Source: Inmirania thermothiophila (GTDB taxonomy: Bacteria; Pseudomonadota; Gammaproteobacteria; DSM-100275). Taken from it: a DNA stretch of 64,000 nt. The notes beneath the pieces were generated by a model that had not been told where the DNA came from, searched no databases, and saw only the letters and a list, made by a program, of their open reading frames with translations. Position 1 is the first letter of the stretch. Every line of letters starts with the position of its first letter. The stretch is from NCBI RefSeq assembly GCF_003751635.1, contig NZ_RJVI01000002.1, forward strand, positions 607,986-671,985, given 5' to 3'. The position numbers and the translations under genes are program-made. Below are positions 28,150-37,516 of the stretch, in pieces.

Positions 28150-28521
28150 ATGACACGGGAAGCGAAGCTCGTCTGCTGGCGCTGCGGCACCGCCCTCGAC
28201 GGCATCGGGCCGCGCCTCGGCCGGCGCGATGCCTGCCCCGCCTGCCGCGCCGAGCTCCACGTCTGCCGCATGTGCGCCCTGTACGACCCGGCGGCCGCGG
28301 GCCAATGCCGCGAGCCCGTGGCCGAGCCGGTGGCGGAGAAGACGCGGGCCAACTTCTGCGGCTACTTCACGCCGCGCCCCGGGGCCTACGCCCCCCGCCC
28401 CGACGACGGCGCGGCACGCCGGCGCCTGGCCGCGCTCTTCGGCGAGGACGACGCCGCGGACGCCCCGGATGCGGCGGCCGACCCGGCGGAAGCCGTGCGG
28501 CGCCTCTTCGGCGAGGACTGA
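28150..28521 (+). CDS. Zinc-ribbon hypothetical protein (123 aa)
   Basis: The N-terminal half has four Cys pairs or singles suited to zinc binding: CWRCGTALDG, CPACRAELHVCRMC and a later CREP...FCGYF. The C-terminal half is acidic and Ala-rich with a repeated motif (RLAALFGEDDA and RRLFGED). I know such proteins only as conserved hypotheticals of gammaproteobacteria. Divergent from the sulfatase-fold gene. Confidence 0.7.
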   Translation: MTREAKLVCWRCGTALDGIGPRLGRRDACPACRAELHVCRMCALYDPAAAGQCREPVAEPVAEKTRANFCGYFTPRPGAYAPRPDDGAARRRLAALFGEDDAADAPDAAADPAEAVRRLFGED

Positions 28522-28541
28522 GCCCCTGCGCCCCCGTGCCC

Positions 28542-30683
28542 TCAGCGCGCCGGCAGACGCCCCCGCAGCCCCTCGGCCCCGCGCACCGGCCCGCCCATGC
28601 CGGCCGCCACGCGCAGCGTCCCGACCTCCCGCGCACCCCGCCCGTCCGCCAGCCGCAGCAGATAGCGCCCCGGCGGCAGGTCCGCCGGCAGCGTCAGGCG
28701 GAAGACCCCGCCAGCGGCCCGCGCCGAGACGTCCGGCAGCGGCCGCAGGGCCGCCACCGCCTCCGGCGCCGGCGCGCCGTAGACCGCCTCCGGGTCAGCC
28801 GCCAGCCGGTCCACCGCGGCCGCCAGCGGCTGGCGCCGCGCCGGCCCGAGGCCGTCCGCCCCCACCGCCGCGGTCACCAGCGCACCCGCGCCCGCCACGT
28901 GCAGGACCGGTCCCGCCAGCGCGAGCGCCCGCGCGCCGGGGACCACGAGCCGCCCGGCCGGGGACCACCCCCCCGCCGCCGCGCGCCGCCAGCACGCCAC
29001 CTCCGCCGATTCCGCGAGGGCGCAGAGCAGCCCGCCCTCCGCGGCGAGGCGCACCAATCCCGCCGCCGCCGGGACATCCGCGTCGGCCGGGCCGCCGTCG
29101 AGGCGCCGCCCCTGCAGCCGCCCGTCGGCCCCGATCCAGTAGAGGACCCCGGCCGCCACCGCCGCATCCCGCCACGGACCGGCCACCGCCAGCGCGGGGC
29201 CGTCCGCCGCACCGGCGCGCAGGACCACCAGCCCCGCCGCCGGATCGCCGGCCGCCACCCAGCGTCCGTCGCTCCACACGCGTCGGACCGGCATGCCGAC
29301 GGGATGCCATCCCCGCAGCGCCGGGGCATAGGGATCGGACAAGTCCACCTCCCCCACGCCCAGGCCGCCCAGCGCCACCCAGACCCGCCCACCGGCCGCG
29401 GCCACGTCGGCCACCCCGGCGGCGGCCAGCATGGAACCCGCCCAGGTGGGGTTGAGGGGGTTGCGCACGTCGAACACCAGCAGACCGCCGTGGCCCGCCG
29501 CAGCCAGCAGCCACCGTCCGCTGCGGGCCAGCCCCCGCACCTCCGCCCCCCGCGGGTAGCCGTCGGTGACCCGCATCCGCCCCGGCTCGCCCACGTCGAC
29601 GGCGAGCATCCCCGCCCACCAGTCCAGGACGTAGGCGCTCGTCCCGCGCAGGGCGACGCCCCACGCCATGCCCGGGGTGTCGAGGACACCGAGGAGCCGC
29701 GGCGCCGCGGGGTCGGCGAGGTCGTAGACGCGCAGCCCCGCATCCCAGTCGGCGACGTAGAGGCGGCCGTCGGCGAGCGCCAGCCCCCGCGCCGGCCCCG
29801 GCATCGCCAGCCGCCCCCGCAGGCGCGGGCGGGCGGGATCGGCGAGGTCCAGGACCAGCACGCCGTCGTCGTAGGTCCCGACGTAGGCCAGCGTCCCGGC
29901 CAGCACCACGTCCTCGGCGTCGAGCCCTTCGTGGCGGTAGCGGCCGCGGAGGCGCGGATGCGCCGGGTCCGAGAGGTCCAGCGTGAGCACGCCGCCCTCG
30001 GCGTCGGCGACCACGCCCAGGGTCCCCCGCACCGCCACCGACCAGGCCTTGCCCGGGGTGTCCAGGGTGGCGACGAGGCGCGGGCGGGCGGGATCGGTGA
30101 CGTCGATCACGTGCAGCCCGGCCCGGTGCGCCGCGAGATAGAGGCGCTGCCCCGCCGGCACCGGGGTGTAGGCGAGCCCAGGCAGCGCCAGCCGCGCCAG
30201 CAGCCGCGGCCGCCGTCGGTTGCGCACGTCCACCACCGACAGGCCGCGGTCGTCGTCGGCGACGTAGGCGATGCCGTCGCGGACCGCCACCCCCTTGGCC
30301 GAGCCGGGGGTGTGGAAGGTGGTCACCAGGCGCGGTCGCGCCGGATCGCGCAGGCTGTAGATGCGCAGCCCCGCGAACCAGTCCGCGACGTAGAGCCAGT
30401 CGCCCTCCACCGCCGCCCGGCGCTGGCCGCCGAAGTTCACCCCCTCGCCCGGGCCGAGGCCCTCGTTGCCGAAGCGCGGCCCTCCGGCGCCCGCCGCCGG
30501 CTCCAGCCACAGCCGGGCCCCCGCGCGCACCCCCGGCACGGTCACGCGCACCGTCTCGCCGGGCCGCGCCGCCGCCGGCTCCAGCCGCGCCGGCCCCGGC
30601 GCCGCGCACCCGGCCAGCGCCAGCGCCGCCAGCGCCCCGAAGACGCCGCCGAGCCGCCCTCTCCTCCCGAATCCAGCCGCCAT
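28542..30683 (-). CDS. LVIVD-repeat beta-propeller lipoprotein
   Basis: A 713-residue lipoprotein with signal and lipobox ALAALALAGC. At least seven repeats follow a pattern like LYVADWDAGLRVYDLADPAAPRLLG, the LVIVD repeat that forms beta-propeller blades. The C-terminal part (LPADLPPGRYLLRLADGRG) looks like a beta-sandwich domain. Probably anchored in the outer membrane and facing the periplasm or surface. The ligand is unknown. The ATG follows GGGGGAGG. Confidence 0.8.
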   Translation of the reverse strand: MAAGFGRRGRLGGVFGALAALALAGCAAPGPARLEPAAARPGETVRVTVPGVRAGARLWLEPAAGAGGPRFGNEGLGPGEGVNFGGQRRAAVEGDWLYVADWFAGLRIYSLRDPARPRLVTTFHTPGSAKGVAVRDGIAYVADDDRGLSVVDVRNRRRPRLLARLALPGLAYTPVPAGQRLYLAAHRAGLHVIDVTDPARPRLVATLDTPGKAWSVAVRGTLGVVADAEGGVLTLDLSDPAHPRLRGRYRHEGLDAEDVVLAGTLAYVGTYDDGVLVLDLADPARPRLRGRLAMPGPARGLALADGRLYVADWDAGLRVYDLADPAAPRLLGVLDTPGMAWGVALRGTSAYVLDWWAGMLAVDVGEPGRMRVTDGYPRGAEVRGLARSGRWLLAAAGHGGLLVFDVRNPLNPTWAGSMLAAAGVADVAAAGGRVWVALGGLGVGEVDLSDPYAPALRGWHPVGMPVRRVWSDGRWVAAGDPAAGLVVLRAGAADGPALAVAGPWRDAAVAAGVLYWIGADGRLQGRRLDGGPADADVPAAAGLVRLAAEGGLLCALAESAEVACWRRAAAGGWSPAGRLVVPGARALALAGPVLHVAGAGALVTAAVGADGLGPARRQPLAAAVDRLAADPEAVYGAPAPEAVAALRPLPDVSARAAGGVFRLTLPADLPPGRYLLRLADGRGAREVGTLRVAAGMGGPVRGAEGLRGRLPAR

Positions 30684-30800
30684 CGCCCTCCCCCGCTCCA
30701 CCGCAAGGCCCGCCATTGTAGCCGCCGCGCGGCCGGGGCTCGTCTGGTGAGCCCGTGAGCGGGCATCATGTGCGCCACACCCGGGCCACGGAGGCGCCCC

Positions 30801-33800
30801 TTGCTCACGGTCCATCACGGCAACCGCCTGGAGCGGCTCGCGGCGCGGCTCGCGACGGAGCTCGCCTTACCCCGCGGCGATGCCCTCACCCCCGACACCG
30901 TGGTGGTGCCCAACGCCGCGGTGGGGCGCTGGCTCGCCCTGCGCCTTGCCGACCACCTGGGCATCGCCGCCAACCTCCGGCTCCTGCTCCCGGCGGAGTT
31001 CGCATGGACCCTCTTCGCCCGCCTCCTCGGCGACGTCCCCGCGCGCACCGGCTACGACACCGAGGCCCTCACCTGGCGTGTGCTCGCCGCCCTCGAGGGC
31101 GACCTCGCGGGGCTCGAGCCGCTCGCCGGCTACCTCGCGCGCGCCGGACGGGACCCGCGCCAGCGGCTGGCGCTGGCGCGCCGCCTCGCCGCCGTCCTCG
31201 ACGTCTACCAGACCCACCGGCCGGACTGGATCCTGCGCTGGGACAGCGCCGCGGAGGCGCCCGACGACCCGGTGCTGCGCTGGCAGGCCCGCCTCTGGCG
31301 CCGCATCGCCCCCCGCGGCGCGCCCCACTGGCCGTGCCTGCTCCGCCGCTGCCTCGAGCGGCTCGCGGCCGACGCGCCGCCGCCCGGGCTGCCGCCGCGG
31401 CTCGACCTCTTCGCCCTCCCGGCGCTCTCGCCGGGCTACCTCGACCTCCTCGAGGGCCTCGCCCGCCACATCCCCGTCGCCCTCTACGTCCTCGACCCCT
31501 GCCGCGCCTACTGGGGCGACGTGGTGCCCGAGCGGCTGCTCGCCCGCCGCGCCGCCGAGGGCCGCCCCCTGCCCCACGCCGAGAGCGGCCACCCGCTGCT
31601 GGCCTCCCTCGGGCAGCAGGTCCAGGCCTTCCTCGACGCCCTCTGGGCGAGGGACGTGCACGACGAGGACCACTTCGAGGCCCCGTCGGAGGCGACCCTG
31701 CTCGGACGCATCCAGCGAGACATCCTGGACCTGCGCCCCCCCGCCGGCGAGCCCCAGCGGCTCGCGGAGACGCAGTCGCTGCAGATCCACGTCTGCCACG
31801 GCCCCCTGCGCGAGGTGGAGGCCCTCCACGACCGCCTTCTCGACCTCTTCGCGCGCCAGACCGACCTCGCCGCCACCGACGTCGCGGTGCTGGTGCCGGA
31901 TCTCGCCACCTACGCCCCGCTGGTGGAGGCGGTCTTCGGCGCCGCCGGGCGCATCCCCTACACCGTCGCCGAGCGCGCCGCCGCCGACGGCGCGCCCCTG
32001 GTGACCGGCTTCCTGGGGCTGCTGGAGGCGGCCCGCAGCCGCTTCGAGGTGGATCGCATCGCCGACCTCCTCGAGATCGCCCCCGTGCGCCGGCGCCTCG
32101 GGCTCGGGGAGGGCCAGCTGCCGCTGCTGCGGCACTGGCTGCGCAGCGCCGGGGTGCGCTGGGGGCGCGACGGCGCCCACCGCGCCGCCGAGGGCCTGCC
32201 CGCGGTGGAGACCCATACCTGGGCCGAGGGCCTGCGCCGCCTCCTCCTCGGCTACGCCCTGCCGGGCGAGGGCGAGCGCCTCTACGACGGACTCGTCCCC
32301 TGCGACGACGTGGAGGGCCAGGACGCCGAGGCGCTGGGCCTGCTGTGCCGGTTCGTGGAGGCGCTCGGCGCACTCGGCGCGGCGCTCGCCGAGCCGAGGC
32401 CGCCGGCGGCGTGGCGCGGCTTCCTGCTCGACGTCGTGGCGCGCTTCCTCGCCCCGGGCGAGGCGGACGAGAGCGAGCACCGCAGCCTCTGCGAGGCGGT
32501 GGAGGCGCTCGCCGCCGACGCCGAGGCCGCCGGCTTCGACCGCCCCGTCCCCTTCGCCGTCGTGGAGAGCGAGCTGCGCCGGCGCCTCGCCCGCCCCCGC
32601 GGCGGCAGCCCGCGCCTCGCCCGCGGCGTCGTGGTCGGCCCCATGCGCGCGCTGCGCGGGCTGCCCTTCCGCGTCGTCTGCCTGCTCGGCCTCAACGACG
32701 GCGACTTCCCCCGCGTGCGCGCCGACGACGGCCTCGACCGCACGCGGGCGCACCCCCGCCGCGGCGACCCCGACCCCCGGGCCGAGGATCGCGGGCTGTT
32801 CCTCGACGCCCTCCTCAGCGCCCGCGACGCCCTCCATCTCAGCTACGTGGGCCGCGACGAGCGCGACGACAGCCCCCGCCCGCCCTCCGTGGTCCTCGCC
32901 GAGCTCATGGACCTGGTGCGGAGCCTCCACGGCGAGGAGGGCCTGCGGCGGATCACCGTCGTCCACCGCCTCCAGCCCTTCCATCCGGACTACTTCCGCC
33001 CGGACGGCCCCCTCTACAGCCACGACGCGACGCTGTGCGAGGGCGCCCGCCGCCTCGTCGCCCGGGAGCCGGACCCCACGCCCCCCGAGCGGCGGCTGTT
33101 CCCGGCGCCCCTGCCGGCGCCGGAGGAGCCGGAACTGACCCCGCAGGCCTTCGCCCGGCTGCTCCGCCACCCGGTGGACTTCCTCCTGCGCGAGCGCCTC
33201 GGGGTGCGCCTCGAGACCGCGCCGGAGGTGCTCGAGGCCCGCGAGCCCTTCCTTCCCGACCCGCGGCAACGCCAGCGCCTGCGCGCGGTCCTGCTGCGGC
33301 GGGCCCTGCGCCAGGGCGCCCCGCCCGACCCCGGGGAGGCACGCGCCCTGCTCTCCGGCCTCGGCCTCCTCCCCCACGGCGAGGCGGCCGCCGCGCTCGC
33401 GGCCGGGCGTGCCCATGGCGAGCTGGCCGCGCTCTGGGCCCAGGCCGCGCCCCATCTCGCGCGTCCGCCGCGTCCGCCGCTGCCGGTGGACCTGGAAGCG
33501 GGGCCCCTGCGCGTGCGCGGCGTCCTCGACGACCTGCGCGAGCACGGGCGGCTGGTGCTCCTCGCCGGGCGGCTGCGCGCCCACCACCTCGTGGAGCACT
33601 GGGTGCTGCACCTGCTCGCCGGCGCCGTCCTCGCGACGCAGGGGGAGCCGGCCCCGCCCACGCACCTCGTCGCCCACGGTAGCCTCGCCCGGCTCGCGCC
33701 CACGGATGCCGGGACCGCGGCGGCGGCGCTGCAGGCCCTGGGGGCGCTCGCCGCCCAGGCCCTGCGCAAGCCCGTGCCCTTCGTGCCCGTGGTGTGGCTC

Positions 33801-34019
33801 GCGGAGGTCGCCGATGCGCTGCGCGAGGCGGGCCTGCCCCACGTCACGGCGCGGGATCCGGCCACGGCCTGGGAGGGCAGCGACTACGTCACCGCGGCCC
33901 GCGACGATCCGGCCCTGCGCCTCGTCTTCGGCGAGGGGCGCGAGGCCGACGAGCTGGATTTCGCGCATCCCCCCGGCCTGCTCGGGATCCTGCTCGCCGG
34001 CCTGGAGGGGGTGCGATGA
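30801..34019 (+). CDS. recC: Exodeoxyribonuclease V subunit gamma RecC
   Basis: RecC recognises Chi and holds the split strands in the RecBCD nuclease-helicase. Motifs such as LTVHHGNRLERLA at the N-terminus, VLVPDLATYAPLVEAVFG and VVGPMRALRGLPFRVVCLLGLNDGDFPR identify it. The true start is probably TTG at 30801, 6 nt after GGAGG and matching the usual RecC N-terminus; an ATG 33 nt upstream is an alternative. The length of about 1072 residues is normal for short RecC proteins. It overlaps recB by ATGA. Confidence 0.95.
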   Translation: MLTVHHGNRLERLAARLATELALPRGDALTPDTVVVPNAAVGRWLALRLADHLGIAANLRLLLPAEFAWTLFARLLGDVPARTGYDTEALTWRVLAALEGDLAGLEPLAGYLARAGRDPRQRLALARRLAAVLDVYQTHRPDWILRWDSAAEAPDDPVLRWQARLWRRIAPRGAPHWPCLLRRCLERLAADAPPPGLPPRLDLFALPALSPGYLDLLEGLARHIPVALYVLDPCRAYWGDVVPERLLARRAAEGRPLPHAESGHPLLASLGQQVQAFLDALWARDVHDEDHFEAPSEATLLGRIQRDILDLRPPAGEPQRLAETQSLQIHVCHGPLREVEALHDRLLDLFARQTDLAATDVAVLVPDLATYAPLVEAVFGAAGRIPYTVAERAAADGAPLVTGFLGLLEAARSRFEVDRIADLLEIAPVRRRLGLGEGQLPLLRHWLRSAGVRWGRDGAHRAAEGLPAVETHTWAEGLRRLLLGYALPGEGERLYDGLVPCDDVEGQDAEALGLLCRFVEALGALGAALAEPRPPAAWRGFLLDVVARFLAPGEADESEHRSLCEAVEALAADAEAAGFDRPVPFAVVESELRRRLARPRGGSPRLARGVVVGPMRALRGLPFRVVCLLGLNDGDFPRVRADDGLDRTRAHPRRGDPDPRAEDRGLFLDALLSARDALHLSYVGRDERDDSPRPPSVVLAELMDLVRSLHGEEGLRRITVVHRLQPFHPDYFRPDGPLYSHDATLCEGARRLVAREPDPTPPERRLFPAPLPAPEEPELTPQAFARLLRHPVDFLLRERLGVRLETAPEVLEAREPFLPDPRQRQRLRAVLLRRALRQGAPPDPGEARALLSGLGLLPHGEAAAALAAGRAHGELAALWAQAAPHLARPPRPPLPVDLEAGPLRVRGVLDDLREHGRLVLLAGRLRAHHLVEHWVLHLLAGAVLATQGEPAPPTHLVAHGSLARLAPTDAGTAAAALQALGALAAQALRKPVPFVPVVWLAEVADALREAGLPHVTARDPATAWEGSDYVTAARDDPALRLVFGEGREADELDFAHPPGLLGILLAGLEGVR

Positions 34020-37000
34020 GCCGGTCCGCGCAGCCGACGCAGCGCCCCGCTCCCTTCGACCCCCTCGAGGTGCCCGTCGCCGGGTGGAACCTGGTGGAGG
34101 CGAGCGCCGGCACGGGCAAGACCTGGAGCCTCGTCACCCTCTACGTCCGGCTCGTCGCCGAGTGCGGCCTGCGCCCGGAGCAGATCCTCGCCATCACCTT
34201 CACGCGCGCCGCCACCGCCGAGATGCGCGAGCGCATCCGCGCCCGCCTCGTGGGGCTCTGGCAGGCCTGCCGCGGCGGTGCGCCGGAGGACGAGGCCATG
34301 GCGCGCCTGCTCGCCCGCCTGCGCCGCGACCCCGGTCTCGAGGCCGCGGCCGGGCGCCTGGAGCGGGCGGTGCGCGACTTCGACCTCGCCGCCGTGCACA
34401 CCATCCACGCCTTCTGCCAGCAGGTGCTGGCGGAGCACGCCTTCACCGGCGGCGCCGCGCTGGATGCCGAGCTGGACGAGGACACCGCCGAGGACGTGCG
34501 GGCGGTGCTGGAGGACTTCTGGCGCCGACGTATCGCCCCCCTGCCCCCCGATCTCCTGGAGGCCTTCGCCGAGGTCTGCCCGGACCCCGCCGCGCTGCAG
34601 CGGACGCTGCGGGACCTGCTGCCCAAGCCCTACCTCCGCGTCCCCGAGGGGTGGCACGGCGGCGACGGGCCCGATCTCGGCCCCCTCCTCGCGCACCGGG
34701 ACGAGGCCTGGGCGGCGGTGCGTGAGGCCGCGGCCGATCTCGACTCCGCCGGCGCCGTGCTGGAGGCCTTCCTCGCGGGCGACTGCCGGCTCAACAGCCG
34801 CGACCGGATCCGCCGCGGGTTCGAGGCCCTGCGCGCGGCGCTCGGCGGCGACCGGCCCCCGCCCCTCGACGACGACCTCGCCGCGATCCGCGCCGCCCAC
34901 CTGGCGCGCTGCACGCGCAAGGGGGGCACGCCCCCGGACCACCCCCTCTTCCGGCGCATGGAGGCCTACGCCGAGGCCGCCGAGGAGCTCCGGCAGGCGC
35001 TTGCGCGGCGCGTCCCCGGCCTCCTCGTCGAGGCCCTGAGGACGGTCTGGCGCGAGCTCCCGGCAAGACTCGAGGCCGACGGCCGGCGCGCCTTCGACGA
35101 CCTGCTGCGCGGCCTCCAGCGCGCCCTCGAGGACCGCACCCGGGGCGAGGCCCTGGCCCGCGCCGTCGCCGAGCGCTTTCCCGTCGCCCTGGTGGACGAG
35201 TTCCAGGACACCGACCCCATCCAGTACGCCATCCTCCGCCGCATCTACGGCGGGGGGCGGGGCCGCGCGGTCTTCCTCGTGGGCGACCCCAAGCAGGCCA
35301 TCTACGCCTTCCGCGGCGCCGACGTCCACACCTACCTCGCCGCCGCCGGCGCGGTGGACCGCCGCTACGCGCTCACCGTGAACCGGCGCGCGACCCCGCG
35401 CCTGGTGGCCGCCTTCAACGCCTTCTTCGGCCGCATCACCGATCCCTTCGGCGCCGTCCCCATCGCCTATCCCCCGGCGGAGGCCACCGCCGATCCCCCC
35501 CTGCGCCTGCTCGTGGACGGCGAGGAGCCGGCGCCGCTGCGCCTGCGGGTCGTGGAGGGCGCGCCTCGCGACCGCGCCGCCACCGCCGTCACCGTGGCCG
35601 CCATCCGCGAGCTCCTCGCCCTCGGCGCGGCCGGGCGCGCCGTCCTCGTCGGCCGCGACGGCGCGCGCCGCCCCCTCGCGGCCCGGGACATCGCCGTGCT
35701 CACCCGCTCCAACGCCCAGGCCGAGACCATGCGCCGGGCGCTCGCGCGCGCCGGCATCGCCGCCGCCTGCGCCACCCAGGCCTCGGTGTTCGAGAGTGCC
35801 GAGGCGCGCATGCTGCTGCGCGTCCTCGCCGCGGTCCTCGCCCCCGCCGACGACGGCGCCCTGCGCGCGGCCCTGCTCACGCCGCTCTTCGGCCTCGACG
35901 CCTGCCAGCTCGACGCGCTCCCGGCGCGGGAATACGACGACCTGGTGCAGGAGGCGGCGGAGCTCGGGCGGCTCTGGCGCGAACGCGGGTTCATGCCCAT
36001 GTTCCGCGCCCTCCTCGCCCGCCGCGGCGGGGCCGCCCGCCTCCTCGCCGGACCCGACGGGGAGCGCGCCATGACCAACCTGCGCCACCTCGCCGAGCTC
36101 CTGGAGGCCGAGGCCGACGCCCGCGGGGCCCGCCCCGAACGGCTCCTCGACTGGCTCGCCGAGCGCGTCCACGGCCTCGTCCCGGCAAGCCCGGTGCACC
36201 AGCTGCGCCTGGAGAGCGAGGGCGAGCTGGTGCAGATCCTCACTATCCACCGCAGCAAGGGCCTGGAATTCCCGGTGGTCTTCTGCCCCTTCCTGAACGG
36301 CGGTCTGGGGCCGGTGCGGGAGCCGCTCGCCGCGGCCCACGACGAGGACGGGCGGGCGGTCCTCGTCCCCGACCCGGACGGTGCGTGGGAGGAACGGATC
36401 CGTGACGAGCGCTGCGCCGAGCTGCTGCGGCTGCAGTACGTGGCCCTGACCCGCGCCGCCTGCCTGTGCGAGATCGCCTGGTGGGTGCCGCCGCCGCGGT
36501 CGCAACAGCGCTGGAGCCCGCTCCGCCACATCGCCGAGGGCGCAGCCGGCCCCGCCGATCTCGCCGGCCCCGACATCGTCGTCCTGCGCGGCCCGCCGCC
36601 CGAGGCGCCGCCCGCGCCCCCGGCGGAGACCGCCGCCGAGCCCCTCGCCGCGCGCACCCCGCCGGCGGTGGATCCGGGACCGCGCCTGACCAGCTTCACC
36701 GCCATCGCCGCCGGGGTCGAGGCGGTGGCCGACCACGACCCCGAACCCGCCGCCCCCGCGGCCGAGGACGGCGGCGAGGGCATCCACGCCTTCCCCCGCG
36801 GCGCCGTGCCCGGGAGCTGCCTCCACGCCGTGTTCGAGGCCCACGACTTCGCCGCCGCGGACCGCGCCGCACTGGAGCGGCTGTGCACCGAGCGGCTGCG
36901 GGCCTTCGGCCTCGAGACCTCCTGGACCCCGGTGCTCGCCGACGCGGTGGAGCGCACCCTCGCCACCGCCCTCGACGACGCCGGCCTGCGCCTCGCCGGC

Positions 37001-37516
37001 CTGCCGCGCGCGCGGCGGAGCGACGAGATGGTCTTCCACCTCCCGGCGCGGGTGGAGCCCGCCCGCCTCGCCGCGGTCCTGCGGGCGCACGGCGCCGCGC
37101 CCCACCGCCGCCTCGCCGAGCGCCTCGCCGGGCTGCCATGGGCGCCGCTGCAGGGCTACCTCACCGGCGCCATCGACCTCGTCTTCGAGGCCGACGGCCG
37201 CTACTGGATCGTCGACTACAAGTCCAACCGCCTCGGCCCCACCGCCGAGGACTACACCCCCGAGCGCATCGCGCGCGCCATGGACGAGCGCCTCTACACC
37301 CTGCAGTACCTACTCTACACCGTGGCCCTGCACCGCCACCTCGCGCGGCGGCTGCGCGGCTACGACTATGCGCGCCACTTCGGCGGCGTCTTCTACCTCT
37401 TCGTGCGGGGCATGGACCCCGCCACGGGACCACGCCGCGGGGTCTTCGCCGACCGCCCGCCGCGGCCGCTGGTGGAGGCCCTCGACGCCTGCTTCCGCGG
37501 GGACGGTGCGGCATGA
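34016..37516 (+). CDS. recB: Exodeoxyribonuclease V subunit beta RecB
   Basis: A 1166-residue UvrD-type helicase fused to a nuclease. LVEASAGTGKTWSLVTLYVRL is Walker A; VALVDEFQDTDPIQYAIL the DExx motif; QILTIHRSKGLEFPVVFCP motif V; VALTRAACLCEIAW motif VI. The C-terminal nuclease domain retains GAIDLVF and YWIVDYKSNRLG (the catalytic Asp-Lys pair, about residue 1066). Coupled to recC upstream and recD downstream by ATGA overlaps. Confidence 0.97.
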   Translation: MSRSAQPTQRPAPFDPLEVPVAGWNLVEASAGTGKTWSLVTLYVRLVAECGLRPEQILAITFTRAATAEMRERIRARLVGLWQACRGGAPEDEAMARLLARLRRDPGLEAAAGRLERAVRDFDLAAVHTIHAFCQQVLAEHAFTGGAALDAELDEDTAEDVRAVLEDFWRRRIAPLPPDLLEAFAEVCPDPAALQRTLRDLLPKPYLRVPEGWHGGDGPDLGPLLAHRDEAWAAVREAAADLDSAGAVLEAFLAGDCRLNSRDRIRRGFEALRAALGGDRPPPLDDDLAAIRAAHLARCTRKGGTPPDHPLFRRMEAYAEAAEELRQALARRVPGLLVEALRTVWRELPARLEADGRRAFDDLLRGLQRALEDRTRGEALARAVAERFPVALVDEFQDTDPIQYAILRRIYGGGRGRAVFLVGDPKQAIYAFRGADVHTYLAAAGAVDRRYALTVNRRATPRLVAAFNAFFGRITDPFGAVPIAYPPAEATADPPLRLLVDGEEPAPLRLRVVEGAPRDRAATAVTVAAIRELLALGAAGRAVLVGRDGARRPLAARDIAVLTRSNAQAETMRRALARAGIAAACATQASVFESAEARMLLRVLAAVLAPADDGALRAALLTPLFGLDACQLDALPAREYDDLVQEAAELGRLWRERGFMPMFRALLARRGGAARLLAGPDGERAMTNLRHLAELLEAEADARGARPERLLDWLAERVHGLVPASPVHQLRLESEGELVQILTIHRSKGLEFPVVFCPFLNGGLGPVREPLAAAHDEDGRAVLVPDPDGAWEERIRDERCAELLRLQYVALTRAACLCEIAWWVPPPRSQQRWSPLRHIAEGAAGPADLAGPDIVVLRGPPPEAPPAPPAETAAEPLAARTPPAVDPGPRLTSFTAIAAGVEAVADHDPEPAAPAAEDGGEGIHAFPRGAVPGSCLHAVFEAHDFAAADRAALERLCTERLRAFGLETSWTPVLADAVERTLATALDDAGLRLAGLPRARRSDEMVFHLPARVEPARLAAVLRAHGAAPHRRLAERLAGLPWAPLQGYLTGAIDLVFEADGRYWIVDYKSNRLGPTAEDYTPERIARAMDERLYTLQYLLYTVALHRHLARRLRGYDYARHFGGVFYLFVRGMDPATGPRRGVFADRPPRPLVEALDACFRGDGAA

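Noticed and set aside
30867-37105. Very long minus-strand open frames opposite recC and recB
   Set aside because: They mirror the real genes, lack any family motif and arise because stops are rare in this GC-rich codon usage.
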